The translations under genes were made by a program, and so were the position numbers. Source: Brachybacterium sp. UMB0905 (GTDB lineage: Bacteria > Actinomycetota > Actinomycetes > Actinomycetales > Dermabacteraceae). Taken from it: DNA of 64,000 nt. The stretch spans positions 196,295 through 260,294 of the forward strand of contig NZ_PNHL01000001.1 of NCBI RefSeq assembly GCF_002871795.1. Reading direction: 5' to 3'. Below, in pieces: positions 41,194 through 50,112 of the stretch (positions are counted from its first letter, which is position 1; each line of letters opens with the position of its first letter). Below the pieces are notes generated by a model that searched no databases, was not told where the DNA came from, and saw only the letters and a list, made by a program, of their open reading frames with translations.

Positions 41194-42470
41194 GCCACGG
41201 CAGGCGGGCGCGTCGCGCGGACGATGCGCCCGCCCCCGCGCACACCCACTCGCACTCCCACGGCGACGGCTCCCCCGCGCCCGTCGGCCGCCGTCCGCGG
41301 AGGGTGCTCACCGCGCTGGTCCTCGCGCTGCTCGCCGCGACCGTCGCGGGTCTGATCATCCTGTGGCCCGGCGCGTCCGCCCCCGCCGCCGAGTCCGAGT
41401 TCCTCGCCCCGGGCGTCGAGATCGTCCCGGTCACCGTCACCGAGGTGCCGGAGGTCGGGGACACCGAGGAGAGCGTCCTCGTCGAGGCGGTCGGCCGTGC
41501 GGACCCGCTGGACGGGCAGAGCGTCCAGGTGGAGGTGCCGCCCCAGATCGCGGCCGACGGCATCCGCACGGGTGACCGGCTGCGGGTGCTCGACCTCGGC
41601 GATCAGGACGCTGGAGGCGTCGAGGAGGCGTCGGCCCCGGTCCTGTTCTACTTCGACCACGAGCGGGCGCTGCCGCTCGGCCTGCTGCTGCTGGCCTACC
41701 TGCTGCTGGTGGCGCTCGTCGCCCGCGGCAGCGGCCTGCGGGCGATGGTGGGCCTCGCCGCGGGGGTCGCGATCGTGCTGTGGTTCATGCTCCCGGCGAT
41801 CTTCGCCGGTCAGGACCCGGTGCTGGTCGCGCTGGTCGCCGCGTCGGCGATGATCTTCCCCTGCGTCTACTTCGCGCACGGGATCTCGGTGCGCACCACC
41901 ACCGCGGTGCTGGGCACCTTCGGCGGCATCGCGGTGACGGTGCTGATCGCCCTGCTCGCCGGGCGCGCCACCGGGATGACCGGGGCCGACGGGGACGCCG
42001 CCCAGATCCTCTTCTCCAGCTACCCGCAGCTGTCGCTGTCGGCCGTGTTCCTGGCCGGCGTGATCATCTCCGGGCTCGGCGCCCTCAACGACGTCACCAT
42101 CACCCAGGCCTCCTCCGCCTGGGAGCTGCGGGCCGCCATGCCCTCGGCCTCGAGGCTCGCGGTGTTCAGCGCGACCATGCGGATCGGTCGCGATCACATC
42201 GCCTCGACCGTCTACACGCTGGCCTACGCCTACATCGGCTCCGCGCTGCCGCTGCTGATGTACGCCAGCACCATCAACCGCTCCCTGCTGGACACCCTGA
42301 CCTCCGGTGAGATCGCCGCGGAGATCTTCCGGACCCTGGTCGCCTCGATCGGCCTCGTGCTCGCGATCCCGCTGACCACGGCGATCGCCGCCGCCCTCGC
42401 GGCGCCCCCGGCGGGTGGGGCGGGCCGCTCTCGCCGCCGGCAGCTCGAGGAGCGTCCGGCCCGGTCCTGA
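41190..42470 (+). CDS. YibE/F family multi-spanning membrane protein
   Basis: From the GTG at 41190, which overlaps the preceding stop as GTGA, the protein has about 426 residues. A His-rich N-terminus (HTHSHSHGDG) precedes a first membrane helix, an extracytoplasmic domain of about 100 residues (VEIVPVTVTEV, GDRLRVLDLG), then seven or more helices with GLGALNDVTITQASSAWEL and RIGRDHIASTVYTLAYAYIG, characteristic of YibE/F. The function is unknown; a transport role has been suggested for the family. Asp is nearly always GAC here, unlike neighbouring genes, hinting at acquisition together with the next gene. Confidence 0.88.
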   Translation: MSHGRRARRADDAPAPAHTHSHSHGDGSPAPVGRRPRRVLTALVLALLAATVAGLIILWPGASAPAAESEFLAPGVEIVPVTVTEVPEVGDTEESVLVEAVGRADPLDGQSVQVEVPPQIAADGIRTGDRLRVLDLGDQDAGGVEEASAPVLFYFDHERALPLGLLLLAYLLLVALVARGSGLRAMVGLAAGVAIVLWFMLPAIFAGQDPVLVALVAASAMIFPCVYFAHGISVRTTTAVLGTFGGIAVTVLIALLAGRATGMTGADGDAAQILFSSYPQLSLSAVFLAGVIISGLGALNDVTITQASSAWELRAAMPSASRLAVFSATMRIGRDHIASTVYTLAYAYIGSALPLLMYASTINRSLLDTLTSGEIAAEIFRTLVASIGLVLAIPLTTAIAAALAAPPAGGAGRSRRRQLEERPARS

Positions 42471-42488
42471 AGCCGCGGAGGGGCGCCT

Positions 42489-43067
42489 CTGCGTAGCGCT
42501 CTCGCCGGCCTGGCCGCCGTCACCGTGCTCGCCCTGACCGCCTGCGGCGGCGCCGACGAGGCCCCGGCCGAGCCGGACCCGGCAGCCGGCGTCGCCGAGG
42601 AGGAGGCCGAGCCGGCCGACGAGAGGACGGTCGTGGAGATCGGCACCGAGCTCGTCGACGAGGAGACCGGCGACGTGGTCACCATCGTCTCGGCCGTGCG
42701 GAACAACCCCACCGAGTACTACGCGGCCTCCGACAACCCCGACGGCGAGATGGTCTACCTCGAGGTGAAGGTGGTGCCGGGCGAGCAGTTCGGCGGCGTC
42801 GTCAGCCAGCGGGACTTCCTGCTGGACGACGGCGGCGAGGAGGTCAACTACGCCTCGACCGCGGACGAGGAGCTCACCGCCGCCGGCTTCACCTATTTCG
42901 AGGGCGCCCCGCGCCGCGACGGCGAGGCCACCGGGTACATCCCGATCTACGTCGAGCAGACCGGCGACGCGCTCAAGGGCGCCTACGTGCGGCCCGAGGT
43001 GAAGGTCCTCGGCGAGGACGAGACCATCCCGGAGTTCCGCGGAGAGTTCGAGATCCCCGCGGCCTGA
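42489..43067 (+). CDS. DUF4352-like lipoprotein, apparently using a CTG start
   Basis: The mature part (about 170 residues) follows an LTAC lipobox and an acidic linker, then a single immunoglobulin-like domain with DVVTIVSAVRNNPTEYY, EMVYLEVKVV and TGYIPIYVEQTG, like DUF4352 proteins. The only standard start, GTG at 42525, would leave 5 residues before the Cys, too few for a signal peptide. A CTG at 42489 with GGAGGGG 5 nt upstream gives RSALAGLAAVTVLALTAC, a perfect lipoprotein signal. I therefore annotate CTG as start; a sequencing error in an ATG is possible. It is 18 bp after the YibE/F gene and shares its GAC-rich codon use. Confidence 0.7.
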   Translation: MRSALAGLAAVTVLALTACGGADEAPAEPDPAAGVAEEEAEPADERTVVEIGTELVDEETGDVVTIVSAVRNNPTEYYAASDNPDGEMVYLEVKVVPGEQFGGVVSQRDFLLDDGGEEVNYASTADEELTAAGFTYFEGAPRRDGEATGYIPIYVEQTGDALKGAYVRPEVKVLGEDETIPEFRGEFEIPAA

Positions 43068-43091
43068 GCCGCTTCCGGCACGGCCGACGGG

Positions 43092-43903
<812 letters not shown>

Positions 43904-43904
<1 letters not shown>

Positions 43905-44818
43905 CACAGCTCCACCTCCGGGAGCGGGTCGTTCGGGGTGGTGCCGGCGCGGTTCACGGCGGCCTGGCGGGAGCGGCGGCCGACGGGGGCGGTGTCGATG
44001 CCGCGCCCGAAGTGCCGCTCGAGGTAGTGCTGGCCGACCATGAGCACGCTCGTGATCGCGAGGTACCACAGGGCGGCGACGATCAGCAGCGGGATGGGGG
44101 TGAACAGCTTGTTGGCGATGCCGTTGGTGGCGAAGGTGAGATCCAGGGTGAAGGGCACAGCGAGCACGAGCGAGGTGGTCTTCAGCATGCCGATGGTCTC
44201 GTTGCCCAGCGGCGGCACGATCACCCGCATGGCCTGCGGCACGATGATGCGCCGCAGGATGGTGCTCTCCTTCATGCCCAGCGCCCGTGAGGCCTCAGTC
44301 TGCCCCTTGTCCACGGAGTTCAGGCCGGAGCGGATGATCTCCGCGAGGTAGGCGCCCTCGTTCAGGCCCAGGCCGATCACGGCGGCCCAGAAGGCGGTGA
44401 GCAGGTCGCGGGTGGATAGGCCCATGATGCTCGGGACGATTACGGTGAACAGGCCCCAGAACACGAGCTGCGTATACACCGGCACACCACGGAAGACGAA
44501 GATGTAAACCCAGCTCACGCCGCGCAGCACGGGGTTCTCGCTGCGGCGCATGATCGCGGCGGTGAGCGCGACGGCGGTGCCGAGCACCATCGACAGCAGC
44601 GTCAGCAGCAGTGTCCAGCCCACCCCCTGGATCACCTTGATGTCCAGGATGTAGGTGGCGACGGTTCCCCAGGCGAGCACCGGGTTCGTCACGAGGAACA
44701 CGATGAGGCCGATGGCGAGCAGCCCAACGATGATGGCGGAGATCCAGGTCCCGGGACGCGGGGCGGCTTTGGCGCGAATGGGCGCAGGCGCGGGAGAGGG
44801 TGCGGTCAGGCTGCTCAC
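43904..44818 (-). CDS. Polar amino acid ABC transporter permease
   Basis: The 304-residue HisM/GlnP-type permease has about six membrane helices and the conserved cytosolic loop [33 protein letters not shown] that docks on the ATPase. The segment [24 protein letters not shown] is typical of the His/Glu/Gln family. One permease protein implies a homodimer. A Pro/Ala-rich cytosolic N-terminus and a charged C-terminal tail are present. The GTG start overlaps the stop of the binding-protein gene (GTGA), and the stop overlaps the ATPase start. Confidence 0.94.
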
Positions 44819-45735
44819 GGTTCGGGGTTCACCTCGGCGGTCGGGATCATGGCATCGGCGTTGCCCCAGGCGGCGAGGATCCGCTCCATGAGGCCGGTGT
44901 CGATGAGGTGCTGCACGGCGGCGCGGATCGCGTCGGCGAGCTCGGGCTGGTCGGGGGCGACGACGATGCCGTTGAGGGCGGATTCCTCGATCTCGCCGAT
45001 GGCCTCAAGGGTGCCGCGGGAGCGGGCGATCGCGTAGGCGGTGACCGGGGAGTCGGCCATGAAGATGTCACCCTTGCCGCCGGCGACGTTGGTGGCGGCG
45101 TCGGCGTTGGAGGTGTAGGTCAGCAGGTCGTAGCCGCCCTGGCCATCGGCGTGGCATTGAGCGGAGCGCTTTTCGGCGAGCTCCTCCTGGTAGGTGCCCA
45201 CCTGCAGGCACACGCGCTGACCGCACAGGTGGGCGGGGTCGATGCCGTAGGGGTTGCCGGTCTTCACGGCGTAGGAGATGCCGGCGCGCAGGTAGGACAC
45301 CATGGTCACGGAGGCGAGCCGTTCGGCGTTGATGGTGAAGCTGGAGATGCCGACGTCGTACGTGGTGCCGACGGCGGGGATGATCTGCGCGAACACGGCG
45401 GCTTCGGTGCGGGTGGCGAGCCCCAGCACTTTTCCAATGGCGCTCAGCAGGTCGATGTCAAAGCCCACCGCCTCCCCGTTAGAGCCGACGAACTCAGCGG
45501 GCGCGTAGCTGAGCTCGGCGCCGTTGACGAGCTCTCCGCGCTCACGGATCGCCGTCGGCACGAGGTCGGCGATCTCGGGGACTTCGGTGACGTCGGAGAG
45601 ATCGACGACGGGCACGGCGGCGGCTTCGGCATCGAGACGTTCGGAGGCGCGGGTGCAGGCGCTGAGCCCGGATCCGGCAAGGACCAGGGGGATGGCGCCC
45701 AGCAGAACGCGCCGACGGGGATGACTGACCAACAC
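44815..45735 (-). CDS. Substrate-binding lipoprotein of a polar amino acid ABC importer
   Basis: The 306-residue protein has a lipoprotein signal with RRR, a hydrophobic core and LSAC (Cys27). The mature protein has the family-3 solute-binding pattern: LSYAPAEFVGSNGEAVGFDIDLLSAIGKVLGL, YDVGISSFTI, GQRVCLQVGTYQEE and GDIFMADSPVTAYAI. Such proteins bind polar amino acids outside the membrane; the exact ligand is not predictable. It is the first gene of the importer operon, so it is probably the most expressed. The upstream region is AT-rich for this genome and shared with the divergent arsR-type gene. Confidence 0.92.
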   Translation of the reverse strand: MLVSHPRRRVLLGAIPLVLAGSGLSACTRASERLDAEAAAVPVVDLSDVTEVPEIADLVPTAIRERGELVNGAELSYAPAEFVGSNGEAVGFDIDLLSAIGKVLGLATRTEAAVFAQIIPAVGTTYDVGISSFTINAERLASVTMVSYLRAGISYAVKTGNPYGIDPAHLCGQRVCLQVGTYQEELAEKRSAQCHADGQGGYDLLTYTSNADAATNVAGGKGDIFMADSPVTAYAIARSRGTLEAIGEIEESALNGIVVAPDQPELADAIRAAVQHLIDTGLMERILAAWGNADAMIPTAEVNPEP

Positions 45736-45834
45736 CCCTCAAGAGTATGCAGCCCTATGCATGCCTACAAATTGATGTTCCCCAGCTCTCACAGCGCACG
45801 CCCGGGGAACTCTTCGCGCGAACACGCATAGCTT

Positions 45835-45869
45835 CATGCGCATATTGCAATCTTCTTATATGTGTGATG
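45835..45869. promoter_or_regulatory. Candidate promoter and operator of the ArsR-type gene
   Basis: TTATAT (45856-45861) is a good -10, with a weak TTCATG -35 17 bp upstream. It is spanned by an imperfect inverted repeat: CATGCGCATAT (45835-45845) and ATATGTGTGATG (45858-45869). AT-rich dyads of this kind are typical ArsR/SmtB operators, so zinc-relieved autorepression is likely. Confidence 0.5.
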
Positions 45870-45879
45870 TGATGGCTCC

Positions 45880-46191
45880 ATGACCATCGATCGCGGCACC
45901 CAGCTCGCGGCCCTGCTGTTCAAGCAGCTGGGCCACGAGTCGCGGCTGCAGATCGTGCGGTTGCTGGCGGAGCACCCGCGCTCCGTCGGCGCCCTCACCG
46001 AGGCCACCGGACTGTCCCAGCCCCTGGTCTCTCAGCATCTGCGCACTCTGCGACAGACGCACCTGGTCACCGTGGAACGGATCGGCCGGGAAGCCGTGTA
46101 CTCCCTGGCCGATGCGCATGTGGCACACGTCGTCGAAGACGCCGTGGCCCATGTCCTGCATCACCAGCACAACCCTGAGGAGACATCATGA
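45880..46191 (+). CDS. ArsR/SmtB-family zinc-type repressor
   Basis: The 103-residue protein has a winged-helix core (LFKQLGHESRLQIVRLLAEHP, TGLSQPLVSQHLRTLRQTHLV). Its last helix has DAHVAHVVEDAVAHVLH, an exact D-x-H-x10-H-x2-H match to the alpha-5 metal site of SmtB/CzrA zinc sensors. Binding of Zn2+ (or Co2+/Ni2+) should release it from DNA. An AT-rich dyad overlaps its promoter. It overlaps the His-rich small gene by 4 nt, so that gene is likely its target through autoregulation. Confidence 0.93.
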   Translation: MTIDRGTQLAALLFKQLGHESRLQIVRLLAEHPRSVGALTEATGLSQPLVSQHLRTLRQTHLVTVERIGREAVYSLADAHVAHVVEDAVAHVLHHQHNPEETS

Positions 46192-46349
46192 GCACCGATT
46201 GCGAGAAGAAGGTCGCCGAGCACACCGTCGCCGAGCACAAGCATGGCGAGAACTGCGGCCACGAGGCCGTGAAGCACGAGGATCACGTGGACTACCTGCA
46301 TGACGGCCACAAGCACGCCGTGCATGAGGATCACTACGACGAGCACTGA
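46188..46349 (+). CDS. Histidine-rich small protein downstream of a zinc repressor
   Basis: The 53-residue protein begins MSTDCEKKVAEHTVAEHKHG and has about 14 His plus two Cys, with motifs HVDYLHDGHKHAVHEDHYDEH at its end. It is cytosolic, acidic and has no fold motif. The ATGA overlap with the arsR-type gene shows coupling. I infer a zinc-binding buffer or metallochaperone made when zinc is high. Similar HxDHxDYLHDGH proteins are sometimes labelled zinc transporter permease, which the sequence does not support because there is no membrane helix. Confidence 0.85.
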   Translation: MSTDCEKKVAEHTVAEHKHGENCGHEAVKHEDHVDYLHDGHKHAVHEDHYDEH

Positions 46350-46373
46350 GCGAAGTGATCTACCGTTGGCCGG

Positions 46374-47018
46374 GTGAACAAGCCCGGCCAACGCCTTGTC
46401 GTCATCGTGCTCGCCCTGCTCCTCGCGCTCCCGCTCGGGATTGCGGGGATCGGGGCGTTGCGCGGTGGCGATTCGTCGTCTCAGGACACGCCGGTGCCCG
46501 AGGGGCGTCGGGCGATGGATCCTGCCGACCAGCCGCCCCGCCCCGAGCTGCCGCGTCCGGAGGATCCCCCGGAGCTGACTGAGCAGAGCGCCGCGGGAGC
46601 GGAGGCGACTCTCGCGCATCTGCTGCTGAGCTATGACTACATGATGAGCAGCGGCGACACCGAGGTGTGGCGCCAGAGCGTGGACCCGAAATGCCAGGTG
46701 TGCCTGAGCTTCCTGGACAATGCCGAGGTGCTGAAGGACCGGGGCGGCTATCTCGTGGGCGGTGCCTTCGAGGTGCACGATGCAAGCTTCGAGGGCACCG
46801 GGGAGCCGCCCGCGACCGGCACGGTCACCGCTGACTTCACGCAGGCCGAAAGCACCCTGGTGGATGACCCGAACCTCGAGCCGCTGCCGCTCGAATCGGT
46901 CTCCGGGCAGATCATCGCGACGGTCGCCTGGGACGGCGAGCGCTGGCGCGTGACCGATATGGCGATCGCCCCGCCCGGCAGGCCCTCCGATGGGGGCGGC
47001 GGCGCTTCCGATAGCTGA
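46374..47018 (+). CDS. DUF6318-like secreted or membrane-anchored protein
   Basis: The 214-residue protein starts at a GTG and has an N-terminal hydrophobic helix (LVVIVLALLLALPLGIAGIGAL), then a Pro-rich linker (PPRPELPRPEDPPELTE) and a globular part with GAEATLAHLLLSYDYMMSSGDTEVWRQSVDPKCQVCLSFL. The DYxxxSGDT...CxxC pattern resembles DUF6318, found in actinobacterial lipoproteins. There is no lipobox Cys, so anchoring is by the helix or the protein is released. The function is unknown. It begins 24 bp after the His-rich gene. Confidence 0.7.
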   Translation: MNKPGQRLVVIVLALLLALPLGIAGIGALRGGDSSSQDTPVPEGRRAMDPADQPPRPELPRPEDPPELTEQSAAGAEATLAHLLLSYDYMMSSGDTEVWRQSVDPKCQVCLSFLDNAEVLKDRGGYLVGGAFEVHDASFEGTGEPPATGTVTADFTQAESTLVDDPNLEPLPLESVSGQIIATVAWDGERWRVTDMAIAPPGRPSDGGGGASDS

Positions 47019-47021
47019 TCT

Positions 47022-47275
47022 TCACCCCGCCCGGTACAGGAACAGCTCGGTGCGGTACGGGATGCCGACGGTCGCGCCGCGAGCGTGTCCGAGGTGCTCG
47101 TGCAGCTCCACCCCCTCTCCCGTTGCCGGCCGGAACCCTTCGCGCAGCACATTCCCGGCGTGCATGATCCGGGCCAGGCGGTGCACCCACGGGATCGTCA
47201 CATCCAGCTGATTCCACACCAGGGCCAGCACCCCGCTCGGGGCGAGAACCCGCCGCCCCGCGAGCGCGCGAGCGA
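47022..47275 (-). pseudogene. Decayed fragment of a SAM-dependent methyltransferase gene
   Basis: The minus-strand frame reads LAPSGVLALVWNQLDVTIPWVHRLARIMHAG and ends HLGHARGATVGIPYRTELFLYRAG, closely matching the C-terminal half of the intact methyltransferase at 50776-51579 (VLALVWNMLDVTIPWVHRLSRIMHAG ... HLGHARGATVGVPYRTDLFLYRVI). The N-terminal SAM-binding half is missing, and an in-frame gap of about 45 codons separates ...VEL from HEHLGH. DNA identity outside the gap is high, about 85-90 percent by eye. It is a truncated duplicate, not an active gene. Confidence 0.82.
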
Positions 47276-47690
47276 TGCATAGCCGCTGCCCCTGCCCGTC
47301 GGGGTTCAGCAGCTGGGAGATGCCGATCGCCCCCACGGGGACCAGGAGCACGAGCGCGGGGCGACGACGACGAGACATTGGAAGGGGCGGTTCACCCGCT
47401 CCACGGGAGCGGACAGGGCGAGCCGGACGTTCAGCGGTCGACGGAGAGACAGCCCTCGATAAAGCCCAACGTCCGCACACATACCGTGCCCTAGATCACG
47501 GTTTGGTCACGGGCGTACTTTCTCCGACGACTGTCACGCGGACGGGAGTAGCGTGAGCCGCGCCGAGGGATCCTGAGCGCGCAGCACCGTCGCATGCTCA
47601 GGACATGCGCCTCGGCATCCACCGAAACCAGAAAGAGGCACACCCAATTAAGCCCCCCCTCTCCTGAAAACTGCTGAGATCCTCGGCGCC
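47276..47690. other. Gene-poor region left of the exporter cassette
   Basis: About 415 bp between the methyltransferase remnant and the exporter cassette. I see no convincing gene. The last 200 bp are less GC-rich (CTAGATCACGGTTTGGTCAC, then AACCAGAAAGAGG and a run of seven C) and may contain the cassette promoter. Confidence 0.4.
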
Positions 47691-47759
47691 ATGGCACTGG
47701 CTCTGGGACTATCCATGGGCGGCGCGCTCGCCGGAACGGGGACGTGGAGGAGCAATTGA
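47691..47759 (+). CDS. Possible 22-residue hydrophobic leader peptide
   Basis: An ATG frame encodes MALALGLSMGGALAGTGTW plus three residues and stops in a TTGA overlap with the following membrane protein start. The frame continues upstream without stop to 47652 (reading LKTAEILGA just before the Met). The Gly/Ala-rich helix resembles a signal peptide or leader. There is no clear ribosome site. It could be a coupling leader, a peptide handled by the exporter, or a remnant. Confidence 0.3.
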   Translation: MALALGLSMGGALAGTGTWRSN

Positions 47760-48643
47760 CCACGCCTGTCCGCACACCGGGCGCGTCGACGAGCAATGTT
47801 GCCCGTCGGCGCGCCTGGCGCGTCGCGCTCTCGCTCAGCCCGCTGCGTCTCTCCGTGCTCGTCGGCGTCGTCTTCGGGGTGGCGAGTGTGGTGTACCTGC
47901 AGGCAGTCGTCGGCGACTACACCTTCTGGTCCCGCTCGGGAGTCGTCGGCAGGGGGATGTCGGGACTCTTCCCGTATCTGCTGCTGATCGGCACCCCCAT
48001 CGTGGCTTCCTCACGATTGGCGACGATGAGCATCGATCGCGGATGGATCGCGACCAGCTCCCGCACCCCGCTTCCCCGATTCGTGATGCGCGCGGTCGTG
48101 GGAACCTTCGCGAGCGGCTTCGCCACGATACTCATCGCCTCGACGATCACGATCGTCGGTGGCATTCTCATCTCCTTCGAGCCGCAGGTGTTCTACACGG
48201 CGATTGACCGTCCCGAGCAGTTGACGGATCTCAGCGCGAGCTACGACCGGTTCATCATGAGCGAGTACACCGGCGTCGGGATCCTCTCTCCTGTCGCGGG
48301 TTCGTCGCTCACCCTCTTCTATCTGGTCCTGGCCGTCTGGACAGGCGTCTGGGGCGGTCTCCACGGCGCCTATGCGGCGGTGTTCTCACTGGTCCTGCCA
48401 TGGCCGCGAATCGCCGTCCTCATCCCCTTCGCCTGGGGGTACGCGCTCAACGTCGTCCTCGCCGATGTCTCCTTCGGGATCGGGGCCGTGGACTACACAT
48501 TGGCGGTGTTCCCGATGATGTCCTCGATCCAGCCCTGGCCCATCGCGACCCCGCTCATCGCTGCGGCCATCTATCTCCTTCCGGCGGTGGTCTGCGCGAT
48601 ATGGATCTGGCGCCGTCCCGACCAGATCCGTGCCCTGACGTGA
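47756..48643 (+). CDS. Multi-spanning membrane protein of an ABC exporter cassette (first)
   Basis: The protein of about 295 residues has roughly six membrane helices (for example LSVLVGVVFGVASVVYL, FATILIASTITIVGGILI, LFYLVLAVWTGVWGGLHGAY). The layout and the neighbouring ATPase suggest an ABC-2-like permease subunit, though I see no family motif. The TTG at 47756 has GGAGG 5 nt upstream and overlaps a small hydrophobic peptide frame; a GTG 12 nt earlier is possible. The stop overlaps the start of the next membrane protein (GTGA). The product is of unknown function. Confidence 0.7.
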   Translation: MTTPVRTPGASTSNVARRRAWRVALSLSPLRLSVLVGVVFGVASVVYLQAVVGDYTFWSRSGVVGRGMSGLFPYLLLIGTPIVASSRLATMSIDRGWIATSSRTPLPRFVMRAVVGTFASGFATILIASTITIVGGILISFEPQVFYTAIDRPEQLTDLSASYDRFIMSEYTGVGILSPVAGSSLTLFYLVLAVWTGVWGGLHGAYAAVFSLVLPWPRIAVLIPFAWGYALNVVLADVSFGIGAVDYTLAVFPMMSSIQPWPIATPLIAAAIYLLPAVVCAIWIWRRPDQIRALT

Positions 48644-50109
48644 TCGGCACTCGATGGGCCTGGGCAGCGGTCATCGCCCTCTACATCGCGGGGGTCGTGT
48701 ACCAGACGTTGGGGATCTTCCGGGAGATCAGCTCTTTCATCGACGCGCCTCTCTTCGAGAGTCCTGCCACCGCACCCGAGATCATCGCGATGGCTGCTGT
48801 GCCGCTGTCGGACTACATCGTCCCAGGGATCGCTCTCGCCCTCATCGCCACCCTCCCGCCCGTGGGGGACGCCCATGTGATCGCCCGGATCGGTTCACGT
48901 GCCCGCGCCGTCTGGTTACCCGCGCGGGCGGCCGCCCCGGCCCTCGCCGGCGGCATGGCCATCTGGCTAGGAGTCTGCGCAATCCTCGCCTCCCGCGCCC
49001 GTTGGGTCGACCGCTGGGTCACGATCGACGGGATCCAGACTCTGAGCCCAGCGACTGCTGAGGCGCTTCCCGCCGGATCGATCTCCCCACTCGGATCGAT
49101 CGTGCTCGCCCTGCTGAACCTCTCCGCGACCTTTCTTGCGATCAGTCTCTGGGCGGGTCTTGCCGCGACGTTCATCTCCCGTCGAGCGGTCGCCATCTGC
49201 CTTTTCGCCCTGGTGGTCGTGCTGTACGCGTCCAACCTGTGGGATTCGGTGATCCCGCTGGGGGCGTGGTTCGGCATCGAAGCGGTGATGAGGCAGTTCC
49301 CGCCCGGGATTTCGGCGACTGCAGTCCTTCTCGCCATCGGTGCGCTCCCGCTCCTGATCGGCGCGGTAGCCGACATCCATCGCTCCGGACGACTTCCCGC
49401 ACGCCGCGCAATTCTCGCCGTCATCGCAGCCTTGACCTGCGGTCTCACGATATCCAGCGGGCGGGTCCTCGACGTGACCGGAGATCTCGGAGATGCACTG
49501 TTGATCGATCTCCACGGTTCGCGACTCGGCTCCGACATCGGTCCGTCACTCCCCGCTCTGCTCACCGTCCAGGTGTTCAGCCTGTTCCCCGCCGTGGTCA
49601 TGCTGGTCAAGGTCGAGGAGTACATCGCTCTGTGGCCGATGGTGCACGCACGCGGAGCGGGCTCCCTGCGATGGTTCCTCTTCCTCGTGCGGGACTCGGC
49701 GCGCGTCGCCCTCGCAGTGTCGATGCTCCCGATCGTCGCCCTCCTGCTCGCTGCTCTCGGGCAGCCCCGTGCCCTCGGCAGCGTGGACCTGGGCGACCTG
49801 GCTACAGGGGCCTACTGGGTTCTCGCGACCGTGCTGCAGGCCACGCTGTACGCCACTGTGCTGTGCACGGTCCGCCTGGCCAGCTCGTCGATTCCGCTGT
49901 GGTGCGCCGTCTTCGGCGTGCTCTTCGTCGCCCCGGAGCTCATCGCACCGCGGACCGTGCCCGTCGGCCTGAATCATCTTCTCGTCCTCGACGAGAGCTC
50001 ACTGCACGACGCCATCCAGAACCTCGCGGTCCTCGCGATGACGCTCGCCGCTCTCAGCATCGCGATCGTCCTCGCCGTCAAGAACCAGCTCATCGCCCCG
50101 GAGGCATGA
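48640..50109 (+). CDS. Multi-spanning membrane protein of an ABC exporter cassette (second)
   Basis: The 489-residue protein has about 11-12 predicted membrane helices spread along its length, with a loop around LIDLHGSRLGSDIGPSLPALLTVQVFSLFPAVVMLVKVEEYIALWPMVHARGAG that may face the ATPase. No family is recognised. It starts at a GTG overlapping the preceding stop by 4 nt and ends 3 bp before the ATPase gene, so all three form one operon. It may be a fused or extra permease subunit of a peptide or lipid exporter. Confidence 0.7.
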   Translation: MIGTRWAWAAVIALYIAGVVYQTLGIFREISSFIDAPLFESPATAPEIIAMAAVPLSDYIVPGIALALIATLPPVGDAHVIARIGSRARAVWLPARAAAPALAGGMAIWLGVCAILASRARWVDRWVTIDGIQTLSPATAEALPAGSISPLGSIVLALLNLSATFLAISLWAGLAATFISRRAVAICLFALVVVLYASNLWDSVIPLGAWFGIEAVMRQFPPGISATAVLLAIGALPLLIGAVADIHRSGRLPARRAILAVIAALTCGLTISSGRVLDVTGDLGDALLIDLHGSRLGSDIGPSLPALLTVQVFSLFPAVVMLVKVEEYIALWPMVHARGAGSLRWFLFLVRDSARVALAVSMLPIVALLLAALGQPRALGSVDLGDLATGAYWVLATVLQATLYATVLCTVRLASSSIPLWCAVFGVLFVAPELIAPRTVPVGLNHLLVLDESSLHDAIQNLAVLAMTLAALSIAIVLAVKNQLIAPEA

Positions 50110-50112
50110 TCC

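Noticed and set aside
47022..47480. A minus-strand open frame of about 150 codons as an intact gene
   Set aside because: Only the C-terminal part matches a methyltransferase and with an internal deletion; the N-terminal part has no recognisable domain, so it is treated as a pseudogene fragment.
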